Source: Cyanoderma ruficeps
Lineage: Eukaryota > Chordata > Aves > Passeriformes > Timaliidae
Length of the DNA stretch: 64,000 bases
NCBI GenBank assembly: GCA_008694505.1
Contig: VZDJ01000623.1
Span: 8,301,318-8,365,317 of the forward strand
Direction of reading: 5' to 3'
The notes below the pieces were generated by a model. That model saw only the letters and a list, made by a program, of their open reading frames with translations. It had not been told where the DNA came from and searched no databases. Shown here piece after piece: positions 1 through 12,900 of this stretch. The position numbers were made by a program, and so were the translations under genes. Numbering within the stretch: the stretch's first letter is position 1; each line of letters begins with the position of its first letter.

Positions 1-3000
1 ACAGTGCATCTAACTAGCAGGTAATTACTAATGTGTTTGCAAAGGTGTCATGTTGGTAACACAGTCTCTCTTTCCAAAGTTCACATTTGCATGGCAGATC
101 CTGTGTCCTCTTCCAGAGATGATGCTGCTTTTCACTGATGTGCATTTAGTGTCTGGAGAGCACAGCTCAGAGTTTGGTGTAGAGCTGTGTGTATCTCACA
201 GACCATGCACACAGTTTCCCTCAGAGTGCAATTCCTGGAGGGCTCATCACAGGTCCCTTCTTCCAGGTGCTTCTGCCTGGAACCTGTCAGCACATCTGTC
301 CCTGACCCACAGCCCACCATCCCAACTCTAATTCCTCACACTTGTTTACCTTTTCTTCTTTCACACCTTCCAGACAGTTTTGGTTTTTGGCTCTGGTGGC
401 TTTTTCCCCCATAAATTGTCCCTTTGGGGAGATTTTTTCTCTTTTAAAAGAATACCAGTGTGGGTCTCTCAGAAATGGGACCAGGTCCTCACAGAATACG
501 GAAGAAATCAATACCTGCGTACTAAGTTCTTACTTTGGGGGCACAGAACCAGGATTATTTTCTACTTCTTTGCACATGTGATAGGATTGGTGAAGAACAG
601 AAAATGGAATGGAACTTCCCTGCCTAAAGAGGGCACAGCAAAGAGGAGCTACACATGCGTGGATAGACACGTGTTCACAAAAGTGCATCCCAACAGTGGC
701 ACAAGCAACCCCTGCTCAGAGTTTCACCAATAAAGCCTGTGTAAGGACATTCAGGCCTGACTTTCTCTTGCACTGGGATTATTTTGGCTTTTTATTATGA
801 TACCTGAATTTTGTATTGTTTTTATTATGGTAGTCATGACCTTGTAGTTATGTATATCAAATTATTATTCTACTCTCAAGAAAAAGGTGACTCATATGAG
901 AACAATGAAGTGAGTGTGTTTAGTGAGCACTGTCTGTACCATGCCTGAATCCCAAAATACTCTTTAGCTTCCTTGGCTTTCTGAAAAATGGTTAGGGGCT
1001 GGTATAGAAGCCCAGAAGATAAGGGGATAATGTGTATGCCTCAAATACCAACAGCTGGATGGCTGTGGAGCCAACCAAGGATTGTTGGTAATAACATGCT
1101 GTGGAAAAGAACAAGATGTGTCTGGAGAAGGGGAACATATTGAGGTAGGGCAGTACTTTTCTGTGACAAACAGCCTTTTTCTGGCTGCTGGAGATAAGCA
1201 CAAAACAGGCCAGTGCAAGCATGAAATGAAGCTGAGAAGTGGGCATGGAACGTAGGGGGGATCTAGACTACCCAAGACCCCTGAAGCCCTCTGACTCATA
1301 TCTAGAAAGAACGGACTCTGCATGATCACTAATTCACAAAGAAAGAGAGGAAATGGTCTTCAGGGCAGGGAAAATTCTCTACAAAATGGTACCCCCACCA
1401 AGCCTGGGTATCCTTCCTTTTATTCTGTCTTTATCTTTCTCTCATTCTTTCTCTGTTTCATTCATCTCTATTTTTCTCTTTTCTTTTTCATCTTACCTCT
1501 TTATCCAAAACACAGTCATGTGCTTATATAGTAAGTCAGGGACTAACGTAACAATTTCTATGCCAAGTGTGCAATTTACTAATAAAACTTCATGGTTTTG
1601 TGGACCCCGTGAGTTTTGTGATTCCTTTAAACCACGAGCATTTACAAATTTTGAGGACTCCTTCTCCCTTAAGGGTGGGACAACACAGCTGTTTAACAAA
1701 TTGGTTAGAACTGCTATCCCTCTGTACCACACAGTAACACAGGTAGAAGAGTAGGATATTATGGTCATGATACACAGAGCTGAACTATTCCAGACTTAGC
1801 CCATCCAGGATTTTTTATATCGTAAAAATAAGGAGACTACCAAGCAATGACTGTGGTTACAATCTACTTGCACCATTCACAGCTCACACTGACACTCCCT
1901 TGCTACTAAGTGACATAAAACGTACAAGTTGGGGGACTAGTGGCAATTTTTTATTTCTTACCTAGGTGGTACATTAATCAGTTGTGTTTGTAGCATAGGG
2001 ATTTTGAGAATTCAAAAGCACTTTTTTCCTAATCCCTTTTAATGACTACAGCACTTTTGTTTCCTTCTCGTATTTCCTCCAAGGAAGCAAAAAGCCTTTG
2101 AATTAAACTAATGTTAGTTGTCTATTACTGGATAGCACAAAGAGAGACTGAAATTAAGGACTAACAATATTCTGAAACTAGCATGACCTTAAATTACAGC
2201 AGGTTAATAAATCACTTCAAATGTAAATCACTCTCTGCTCTCACCTTGAGATCTGAATACCTTTAATCAAGTTGCATAATAGAAATTTTGATGATCAAAG
2301 CCTGCAACTGCTGGTTGAGTGAGACTGTATGTTGGAGAGACAGTTGGGACTTAAAGTTTGTGCTGTTCAACAAAAAATGCTTTGGAAATTCAGTCTCTCA
2401 GGAACCCGTAAAGCATAACAAAGGGTTGCAAAAGGTTTCAATATTTAACAAAAGCCATTGTAAATCTTTTGAAGCTCAGCACGGAAACTCAGGGGGACCA
2501 AGGAGATAGGAAGGGATCAAAGAGTCTTTGGGGCAAGTCACAAAATTGATGTTCATGAGCTCAGCTGTGGGATGAGTTGTGGCAGCCTGTGTCCTAGCAG
2601 GGCTCTCCAGTAACGGCCTTCCCCTGGAACAAGGACAGCTGACACCACCAAAGCTTGGGGACCTGCACCTTGCAGCACAGGCACGTGGGGTGCAGAGCCA
2701 AGCCAAGACCCACAAACCTGAGAGAACCAAGGATAAATGTAGGGGTCCTGTTCTGCTAAGGAACTGGAGGGCACCTGCAGCACCAGCATCTTAACACTGC
2801 TGTCCTGCAGCAGCTTGTCGTGGGAGTTGAGGCAAAGGTCCAGTGTCACTCCTTCTGTGGTCTTCTCTAACATCAACACAAAATAGACCTGCGTGCATCT
2901 GATTATTTTGGGGGTTTTTTCCTAATTTCCCACATATGAAAATTCTGTAAGTGTGAACAGGCAGTGTTCGTAAGTCTTCAGTCTGAAAATTTGGGAGGAG

Positions 3001-6000
3001 GAAGACAAAAGGGCAAATTGAAGACAGAAGAAAACTCAGAGTGGGATTAACCTCCTTGACATGCTTCCCTTGCTACATTGTACCAGGCTGCTAAATTTAA
3101 AGTGTTTGTGGTTTTCTGAGAATGTTCTTCTCCAAGCATTTGCTCTCTGGGATCTTTCTACTGGGGTGCAAGGCAGCATAAGGCTGTCATGGTTTTCTCC
3201 TGTTTATCAATATTACTGTTCACAGTCACAAAAACAGCCTCATCTTAGAGATGTAATTTATGGGGCCGTGTGTGTCCTTCTACATNGGGGGAGGGGAAGT
3301 GTCCTTACAAAAATAATAAGTTTTATAAAACTCTTAATCATATAAATCAGACCAAACTACCTCTGAAATAAAAATGAAAGCTTGGCTCCACTGAAATAAA
3401 ACATAAACCTCTGATTTCAAGGTGGACAGGATTTCACATAAACCTAGAAGAGAAATGAGCTGTAATGCCTGGTTTATTTCAGTCCAAGGGAAACATCTCC
3501 AGCAAAGTACCAGGCTATTTGAGCTCTTCAAGCTTTTTACGAGGAACATAAAAGCCAAAAATCTGGTGCCAAATCCCCTGGTTGGGTCTCTCCAAAACGA
3601 GGAGTAATTCTTACATACCACAGAGGATTTCAGCATGTGCTCAAAAGCAAATACCTAGATTTGCTTCATCCAGAGCAAAACAGCGTCTGCAGGTGTGCAG
3701 AGTGCTGCAGTGTCCTTCTGCCCTACGTACCCTGCAAAGCTGAGCTGGCCTGGAAACATGGACAACCACAGTCCCAGGGCATTCCACCTCAGCTGAGAAG
3801 CATGATGCACAGCAGCCATCTCTGATTATCAGTGTAACGACTGCAAGCTGGATCATCTACAGTCCAAATCATCCCTTCCCAGAGAAGCAAAGGCAGCTTG
3901 CCAAAGCTGCCCTTCCGTGCTGCTTTGTGCCCCAGAACAGGCAACATTAAAGACATTTTTGTCATGGTTTTGTTTATCCAGCATTTTCTCTTTGATATGT
4001 GAACCAAAGGATATTAAATGCATCTATATGTATACATATTTATATGCACTCCACATATTTCAGCCCATTTCTTACAGCAGTCTGCAGACATAGATTGTAT
4101 CCATCACAGATCCTCAGGTTCCTTCTGTTTCTCAGCAGAGGAGCTGAGAAGGCAGCTCAAGGGGAAGGGCTGCTGCTCTTTAAACACTGTATCTCCCCTT
4201 CATGAAATGCTGGTCTCCGGAGGAGGCAAAGCCCAGCTTGCAGCAGAAGAGTAATTGCCTTCTGGAAGTGAGCTGCAGCACTCGGAGCATCTGTGCCTTC
4301 AAAACGCAGTTTTCAGTCCCCATCTGCAGGCAGGATGGAGCAGGGCAGCTCAGCACCCCAGCGAGGCTGGGGGGCATTAGGCTGAGCTGGGCCCGGGGCT
4401 GGGGGACACTGAGTTGAGCTGGGCAAACCACGGCACTGCAGGGGAGGGTAAAGAACAGCCATTCTGTCCAAATCATGGCAGGGATCTGCAGGTAAAATCT
4501 TGTCTACCCTTCATCACTTTATCATCAGCCAGACCTTTAAGGGTCCGTTCTGCACAAGCAGTTGTAAAGGGGCAGCTGTTGTGCAGTTCTGCCAGGGTCA
4601 GGCTGCGGGGTAGGTACAGGTGTGCAATATGTCCACACACCTACTTTGGATGAAATGACAGAAATGTGAGAAGAAGCTACAGGCAGACACATCTATGTGT
4701 GGAGTTGGGGTAGAGTAGGGACATGCATGGCAGTGCCTCCTTTGGGGAAGCACCAGGGATGCAAAGAAGAGCAGCACAAAACCTGCAGAAATGGGGGTGT
4801 GCATCCAGTGCTCAGGTTGCTGCCTTGCACTGGTGACCCACAGCAGCCCCAAACCACAGCAGTTTCCCAAGCCTCACACCAGGCTAGGATTTCATGACTG
4901 CTGAAAGAAGAAAGACAACTGCCCACTCAGACAGTAACACAAAGACAAATTACATGAGGAAAACCAAATCAATTCTCAGATTTCCAGCTCGAGGAAATGG
5001 CTATACACATGACAAATTTGGGGAGAGGCTGTGTACAGCTGAACTGTGAGTTCCACAGCACCTGCATGGTGGCTCACTGCTTCCTCAAATACCAACAGCC
5101 TTCAAGCTCCTGCTTATACCAAAGATTTTGTCTGCTTGATAAATTGATGCCCAAAGCCTAAGGCAGCAAAATCCTAAAGGCAAATTTTCCTTAGTCCCCA
5201 CACTGGAAAGCGAAGATCAAGAGCAACATGTTGAGCTTCAGCCCAAGGCAAAAGAAAAGAACAACTTAATCAATGCTTTCAGGTGAGATACTCTTCCCTC
5301 TAGCTGAGGAAGCACGAGGAAGGTTTTGATTAAAGTCCACCTTCCAGCCCTTTCCCATTTTAGGAGGTTTCACCATTATCTAAGCACTCTCCTTCACCTG
5401 CTCACAGACAGCTTGCTAATATAGGCAATGTTACTCAAATTTGTCAAAAGTAATTTAAAATCCCATCAACATCAGAAAACTGTAAAGGGTGATATTGACC
5501 CCTAAGTCCAGCAAGTCAAGAACTGCACTTCCACTAGTTTCTAATGAAAATTACTCTGTAGTAAGTTTGTCTTCATTTGCTGTTGTGACACAGTCCTCTA
5601 ATTAATACATTTTTACAACCAAAGTAATGAGTTTTCTATATTATATCTGTCTAATAATATATCTCCCAAGAAAAATGAGAGACATCATTATTTTAAAACA
5701 CTGGCTTTATAGGGTTTTTATTTCATTTATGAGATCTGCACAGATAAATCAAAAAAACCACCAGTTTCCATCACCCTCTCAGAATGGGATTAATTTACCA
5801 TAATGAAAATGGATGGGAGCATCAGAAGTGCTCACTCCAAATATGCTCACAGTGACTAATACCATGAATATGAAAAACTACCTTAACCGATATCTAGGTT
5901 GCAGATAGATCTTGGCAGAAAGGAAGACAGAGGAAATGAATGTAATCACTGCAAAATACGTAAAAATGACAGAGAGGAAAGTCTAGACAATGTGAGATGA

Positions 6001-6300
6001 TTGCCATGCTCTTCAGCTTGGAATGCAAAGCTTGTCTTCTGATTGTTCTGAGGTTTAAACTGTTGAACACACACTGCTCTTCAAACCCATCTGGGCAAGC
6101 AATTTGCCATATGTTTTAGAACATGGCACAAGTACCCAGAGATGCACTGCTGCTAATGCTGCAAATAGAAAAAAGCGAGAAATGCCATCCCTGTCTCTCT
6201 GATACATTAACAAGGGAGTGGAGTGCTCCAGGCTTGTTTTCAATAAAATACCAACCTTCTACATGGTAACTCTTCCTCCTCCATGCTCGTACCCATGTGA
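1..6300. other. Intergenic DNA, no supported gene
   Basis: No open frame here has a recognisable product or a convincing splice structure. The stretch has mixed composition, with GC-richer patches near 2560-2880 and 4130-4880. A frame at 380-733 (+) stops directly at an AATAAA near 729, which could be a decayed LTR or retrocopy or could be chance. One gap base (N) is at 3286. Inference from vertebrate gene order: a convergent MAGI2 3' end might lie to the left, but I see no MAGI2 coding sequence. Confidence 0.6.
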
Positions 6301-6334
6301 GCTTGCCCTGGCTCCCAGAGTCCTGGCACCGCAG

Positions 6335-6973
6335 GATTGATCAGGGGTTCTGAGTTGATGGTAAATTGGCAGCAGTGTGTCCAGGCAGCTGAAAGAGCCA
6401 GCTGTATCCTGGGGTGCATCAATCACAGTATTACTGGCCAGTCAAGGGAGGTGGTTGTCCTGCTCTACATTGCCCTGGTATGCACTCTGTGCAGTTTTGG
6501 GCATCTCAACACGAGGAGGATATAGAGCTATTAGAGAGCATCCAGGGGAAAGTGACTCAGGTGGTGAAATCTTTTGAGGACAAAATTTACAAGAAGTGGC
6601 TGAAGTTGCTTGGCTTGTTCAGTCTAGAGAAGGGAAGGCTGATGGGTCATACGGCATCATGAAAACTTCTTCAAGAGGGGAGAAGAGAGGTGCTGATCTC
6701 TTTTCTCTGTAACCAGTGACAGGACAATGGAACAAAGCTGCATCAGGGGAAGTCTAGATCAGACATGAGAAAAAAGTTTTTTCATAGAGAGGTTGGTCAT
6801 CACTGGAACAGGCTCCTGGAGCAACCAGTGATGGCACCAACCCCACAGGAGTTCAAAGAGCATCTGAAAGATGCTCTTAGTCATATGGTTCAGTTTTAAG
6901 TTGTCCTGGAAGAAGCAGGGACTTGAACTTGATCCTTATGGGGTCCCTTCCAACCTGAAATATTCTAGGATTC
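6335..6973 (+). mobile_element. CR1 LINE fragment (3' end, plus strand)
   Basis: The stretch follows the end of an avian CR1 element in order: a block like ORF2 (ggcagcagtgtgtccaggc), then gtgcagttttgggc, then gagcatccaggggaaagtg, then the 3' UTR with ggaacaggctcctgg and gggtcccttccaacctg. It ends near tattctaggattcc. It is decayed, with small deletions, and no protein is intact. About 640 bp, 5' truncated as is usual for CR1. Confidence 0.85.
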
Positions 6974-8330
6974 CAAACCATCCAGGTCCAGCAGTGCACT
7001 GTAACCACCTTAACTTGTATGGAGGAAAGACCCAGAGACAATTGTCTCCATGTCCTCCCACCCCCTCTGAAGCACAGGAAGAAATCCTGGGCACCAGGAC
7101 TCGAAGGAAACCACATGTACTCTATTCAGCTTGACATCTTCCCTTTCCTATCCCTCAGCCTCTCTACACCCTGAAGAGGTTACGTGGGCAAAACTGTGCT
7201 TCTGTGAAACCTTACTCCCGATTTCTATCATTATTCTAAACATCAACATTCCATGCACTCAGCCTTAAGCTAATGAGGCAATGCCATCTTTCTGTAGGGA
7301 AAATATATTCTCCTCAAGATCCCAGGTGGTGATTCTTGTTCTTCTCCTAAGTTTTCCTTCTACCCCCATGCACACACTGCTCTCCTTCTACATGTCTCAG
7401 CAATCCATTTGTCTGTTCCTCCCAACCACATCACACATGAACAGAACACCACTCCATCACAGAAACAACATCTTCTGCAAATATTAAAGGAAGCAGTCAG
7501 CTAATGATGGCTCATTCAGAGGAGAGTGTGCAAAATTTCTAAATATACTGAAAAAAAAAGTCCTATTATTGAATGGAGCATCTAAACAGCCTATTCAACC
7601 TCATTGTTACATGTTGCTGATACAGCATCCACCTGAACAGTTGTCAAATGTCAGGGCAGGCTGTGGACACGTGCACATAAGATATCTCTGGTCCTTTGAG
7701 TCTGATTATATTGATGCTGGTTATAACTATTTACAGATTATAGTTTTAGGACACTAACACTGTTTGCTTGTAGTCAGTCAGCAACATGCTCCTGCTTAAG
7801 TCTGACATCTTAAGCCAAAAATGTAGGACTTTAATTTACCTTCAAATGAAAATTTGCAACCTGATCTCAATACTAAGGTTTCTTCCATTGTGCCATATCA
7901 ATTAAAAACCAGATAATCCTACGGCTGATATTAAATAAAGTGCATCAGTAAGCACAGAAATAATAAAAATAGGAATATTCTTAGAAGAATAATAAGAAAT
8001 GGTGCTAATGGCTGATAATTCTGTGGCTGCTTCAGTCAGAGGAGCATGCTGTCAGGGCTGATCCTCACAACTCTATCCCAAAGGCTCTGGAAATGTTTTC
8101 TTAAATAATAACTGCATTTAAGATGGAGCACTGCAGGGAATTAACAGTCCTGCTATCTTGCTTGTTGGATTTTGTCTTCTGGTTTTGTGTTCTGATACGA
8201 TGAAAGCCTTTGCATTTGGAGAACACAGAGCTGCATATTCAAGGAAATCTGTGGCTGAAATAGGCAATTTGTACCCATTGCCACTTGTGAAGAGAGCTAC
8301 ATTCTCTTTGTAGCTGTTCCTTAAGCACAG
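6974..8330. other. Intergenic DNA, nothing assigned
   Basis: AT-rich sequence between two CR1-like segments. The frames at 7281-7487 and 7569-7757 (+) have no recognisable motif. I see no RNA gene or structured repeat. Confidence 0.55.
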
Positions 8331-8334
8331 TAAT

Positions 8335-8470
8335 ACTGTGATGAGGCACTCCTGAGCCTTCTCTGCTCTAGGGAGGAGACCTAACTGCTTTAGTCTTTCC
8401 TCCTAGGGCAAGTGTAGGTGGTGGCTTGATCATCTCCAACCTGTCTGCATCTCCATCTAAGGTCAGTAGA
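8335..8470 (-). mobile_element. Decayed CR1-like fragment (minus strand)
   Basis: The order gagccttctctgctctag, then agtctttcctcctaggg, then ttgatcatctccaacctg resembles the reverse complement of the CR1 3' part (the Leu/Arg-rich end of ORF2 and start of the 3' UTR). Heavily diverged, so this is tentative. Confidence 0.4.
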
Positions 8471-9400
8471 GGTTCTTCAGTGTTTGAGCCCACAAACACT
8501 ACACAAGCTACCTAATATACATGGTTTTCTTGCACTGCAGTTACTACTGTAAGTTTTATAGAGCTGGGCTGGTATCTTGATAAGTTGAAGTCACAGCTGC
8601 TGTTAGAAGGATCTGATGCAAAGGTTGAGATCTGGAGAAAAGGGCATTGGTGTTCTCAGTATATCCCTCACCTGTGAAATCCAGGTGCTGTATCTGTATT
8701 ATCAGTAGTAACTTCAACAAAGCACCAACCTAATCTTCAGTGAGACCCCCACTTATCTTCATAGGTGGGTTTAAATGTTATTTTCAAACATTAATAAATC
8801 TGTTTTGCCGTTTATTTCAAGTGGCCCAGTTGAGAGAATTAGAAAGGAACAAAATATAAAGGTAGTGGCAAAAGCTGCTCCACTAGTCCCAGTAGGGCAT
8901 TCCTTGGCTGTGCATTATTAAGCCAACACAAAGAACATTTCCAGGAATACCATTATGCTGCTGCATAGAGAAAAATGCTTCTGATTAGCATGTACTCGAT
9001 ATGCTTGGAAAATTAGTTCTCCTTCAGAGAATTCCAGCAACAAGTGAAACATCTGTTGTTTCCTCCAAGTTATAACAATTATTTTACAATTACTCTTTTG
9101 CATACTTTGAATTTCTAATTTTTTTATTTTTATCTGGAAAGCCAGGATTTGTGGTGCAATTGGAATTCACAGTGTGCACATGTGTGTGGGAAAGAATAGG
9201 AAATAATGGCAATCTCTAACTGCAGCGTTATGTCACCCCAAGGCTAAAATTGTTTGCCATATACATTATTTGCATTCACTGTATTAATTCCCCTCTATAC
9301 ACAATGGGAATTAATCCCATTTCAATAAATTCAATGGCTCCTATTTATTCCAAGGTTGATGGCAGTGATTCCTATTGTTTGTAGGCACACAATGTGCTTT
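8471..9400. other. Intergenic DNA, nothing assigned
   Basis: AT-rich, with no gene or clear repeat seen. Confidence 0.55.
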
Positions 9401-9940
9401 CTGCAGCCAAAAATCCAGCTTCCACCCCCTTCCCGCAGCACATTGCTTGTGCAGCTGTGGCAGCACCAACGCTCGGGGTATGAACAACACTGAAATAAAT
9501 GGGGGTAAAACAAAACTCTTGAGTGGGTTGGAGTAGCAACAGCATGGCAGCAGAAATGTGCAGAGCCACTTGGGAGAGGCTGGAATTGCTTCAGCCAGTT
9601 TCACAAGTGGTGAAAGGAGGTCATAGCATGGGCAAAAAAGAGCTGTGAAGAGTCGGACCCGCGGACAGCACAGAAGTCAGAAGACCGGTAATATTCACAT
9701 CTATAACACTAGAAGCAGACTCACCTCATTATATTCAGTGCAGTTTATCTGCTATCAAGAGCCATTGCTTCAAAAGGTGATGCACAAAGGAGAGGTGAGA
9801 AATGCAGGTTAAATATGGTACTTTGCTCTTCCTGCTGTGTTCGGCTGCACAATGACAGCACAAGTGCCACGGGGAATGGCCTGTTATGGAAACAAGGCTC
9901 CAGCATCATCCTCCGAGGGTGACTGTAAGTTATTTCTGTC
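9400..9940. other. CpG-enriched intergenic patch
   Basis: Contains about ten CpG dinucleotides in roughly 500 bp, including gtcggacccgcggac at 9652-9666. The flanks have very few. Composition is unlike the neighbouring AT-rich DNA. Could be an enhancer, an old retroelement or an unannotated non-coding exon; no coding sequence is convincing. Confidence 0.4.
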
Positions 9941-12900
9941 ATCCACATAGGCTGGATGAATAATTAACTCAACAAATACACTTAGAAGCAGTCTAGCTTA
10001 GCATGGGTTTACAAAAGACTGGAACCAGAACACCTTGCTGAAGGACAGGGGTAAAAAAACAGTGATTCCTCATGTGTAAGCTGGAAATTTTTTGTGCTAT
10101 TTTTATCCACTCTGCAAACACTTTCAGGCCAGCCAGCAAAGGCCTTTGAGGAGTATCTTTGACTCAGCTACAAATCTACAGCCTGAAGATAGCCGAGGAG
10201 ACATATGGCAAAGCCTTGTCTCTGTCAGCCCTACTCCCTTTGAGCAGAGTACCCTTGATTCCAGCTGCTGACGTGAGGACACACGTCACAGGGACTGCTC
10301 TGCATAGAGATCTTGCCAAGCAGGGAGGGCTCTCTGCTTCTAGATGGGTTTTACACCTCAATGGCATCACACCTTTACACCCGGCAGCAGCGCTGCCATG
10401 AGGGATTTCCAAGTAACAGGCAAAGAAGGAAAGCATGACCCCTGCAACTCTGCCAAAACAGGAGCAGCGTTTCCCCATGTGTGAGGTCAGGGCCAGAGCT
10501 GACCTTACCTATCCTCCAAGTGACTCATTTTAGTAATAAAGACACAGATCTCTCCAGGTACACCTGTGTGTCACCCCAGCACAGGCTGTGCCTGCACAGA
10601 GCTGCCTTTGGGCTGCAGAGCTGCACCAGCACACACGTGGACAGCTCACCAGCTGCCGTACCACAGCGCAGGGAGAGATCCAAGTGCTGGGGTAAGACTA
10701 CAGAATTCGTGTTTGGACATCTTTTCTAAGAGAAAACTAATAAAATTTAAAAAGGAGAAAACAAATGTCTTCCTTTCCAGTGGTAGCCAAACTAATTACG
10801 CAGCTGCAAAGACAGTTAAACTTGCACTGCAGAACAAAACAGTAAAGCTGAATTATCTGCCCTAATTTAAGTGGCTTGAAGTTTTGCATCCGATTTTAAA
10901 TTACCTGCACACTTTACCTTTCACACTCAAGAGAGAAATATCCCAGAGGATCATCGCTAAAATGAGGGTCAAAGATCAACCGAATTAATTCCCCTCTAAA
11001 GGTAAATGTGACTTTCTAATGACTGCCACGGAAGCTCTGGGTCAATTTGGCATCTAAAATTTACACATCTCAGGACAAAGAGCCCTACACAAAGTAGAAG
11101 ACCACAGCCCTGGGTACAATAAGCAGAGCATGCAGAGCTGTTGGAGAGTGACTTTTCATTGAGGTCAAACCTTTATCCCTAGGCTGGTTGTCTTTGACCC
11201 CAATCAGCACTACTGTAGAGATCGTTTAATGAAATAATGGAGTGCTCCAAACAACTGTTTCACCAAAACTCACTGGCTTAGTGCCAACTTCCACTTAGCT
11301 TCCATTTGTCTAACTGCAATTTTCAATTAGTCAGGTAATTCACTTCCCATTTACTTACATGCAGGAGACAGAGCAAAAGCAAAAGATTTCATTTGATTCA
11401 TAATAACATATCCAGAGACTCAGGCTTGGATTGTGATATGGGCAGAAGGCAGCCAGCTAATTCCTGACAAATTTCATTACCAATAAGGCCATGCTCAAGA
11501 AGCAGAAACTGTTTATGAGGGTAGGAAGGGAAAAGTCAGTGGGTGTTTAGGAATGCAAGCGTGCCTAAACATAAAGTATTGTCATTCTTAAACAAAAGCC
11601 TGAAGTAATAAATTAAATTAGTAAGAAGTGGAATATTTTTGGGAGCTTGTCCCTAAAGTGCATATGCTTTCCTTTCCTTGAAATGATTAATCAAAGACAG
11701 GAGGAAAAAAGAAATAAAATGGACAAATTTTTCTGCAGCATGACCTATTTCATACTCTGGATTGTGAACTTATACAACCTTGTATTGGCAAAATTGAATC
11801 TGACCAGCCATCAGTGCTGTTTATTTTATCAGAGGTGCTTGTGTCCATACTGAATGTTGTAGCTTCATCTCTGAAGAGCCAGAAAGGAAATCTCTCTTGA
11901 TTTCTCTCCAGAGAGTTCCTTTACTGACAGCAGGAGACATGGCACTGCTTACAGCCCAGAGAATTGATTTCTTATCACAAAACCAAATCTGCAGCAACTT
12001 CAGATTTCTGGAAGTTCGTTTAAGGAAGGCAAAGCATCCACCCAAGCATAAAACGATCAAAGAGTGGGAAGAAATAGATAAAAATATTAACCTAAAAATA
12101 TTTTCTTATGTAATAACACGTGTGGAGAGTTATTTGTAACATATTGAAGTCCATACTGACTCTCCAGCGCTTAACCTAAACTAACTAATCTGAAGTAAAG
12201 CTCTACAGATATTTTACACTTGCATAATTCAGACATCCCATAAGGACCAACATGCACCAAAGGTACCTGTGGGAAGCTCTCAAATGGCAGCCTGACAGAC
12301 AATCCAGATGGCATCAACAGGATGAGTTTCTTTCTCCTTTCCCACCTATTCCCATAGCCACACTGCAAAATTTCCCTGATGAAACCAAAATGGGACTCAC
12401 AATTTGACCTGAGCTTCTACATTAATGTCCAATTAAAATCCAAGGTCTTACATACTCACTTATAGATAAAACTCCAGCGTGTCTTTGGCATGACAGCACT
12501 AAAATGAGATCTGCTGAGACCTCTGCCAGCAAGCCCAACCTGCCTTAAACATGACATAACACCAGCTGAAGTGCTGCCCAGCTGCCCCAGAGTCCTGGCC
12601 GCTGTGGCAGTAGCTGTGTGCTCCAACACCAGGCCCAAGCAGAGCCCGCTGCAAGGCACTGCTCCTGGGCTGGAGAAGCAGATCCAACTCCTGGTACAGC
12701 TGGCTGGCAAATTCTCCTTCACATGAATCTCCCCTGTACTAATCACCTTACATTCCACAGCATCCTCCAGAATACTGCAGTTGCCCATGCAAACAAACTG
12801 CATGGGGTATAGCATCTGAGTATCAAAATTACCAAAGAGGACAGACACCTGGTGGCAGCAGCTGATCAGCTTTGAGATGCAGGACATGGGGATTCTCTAC

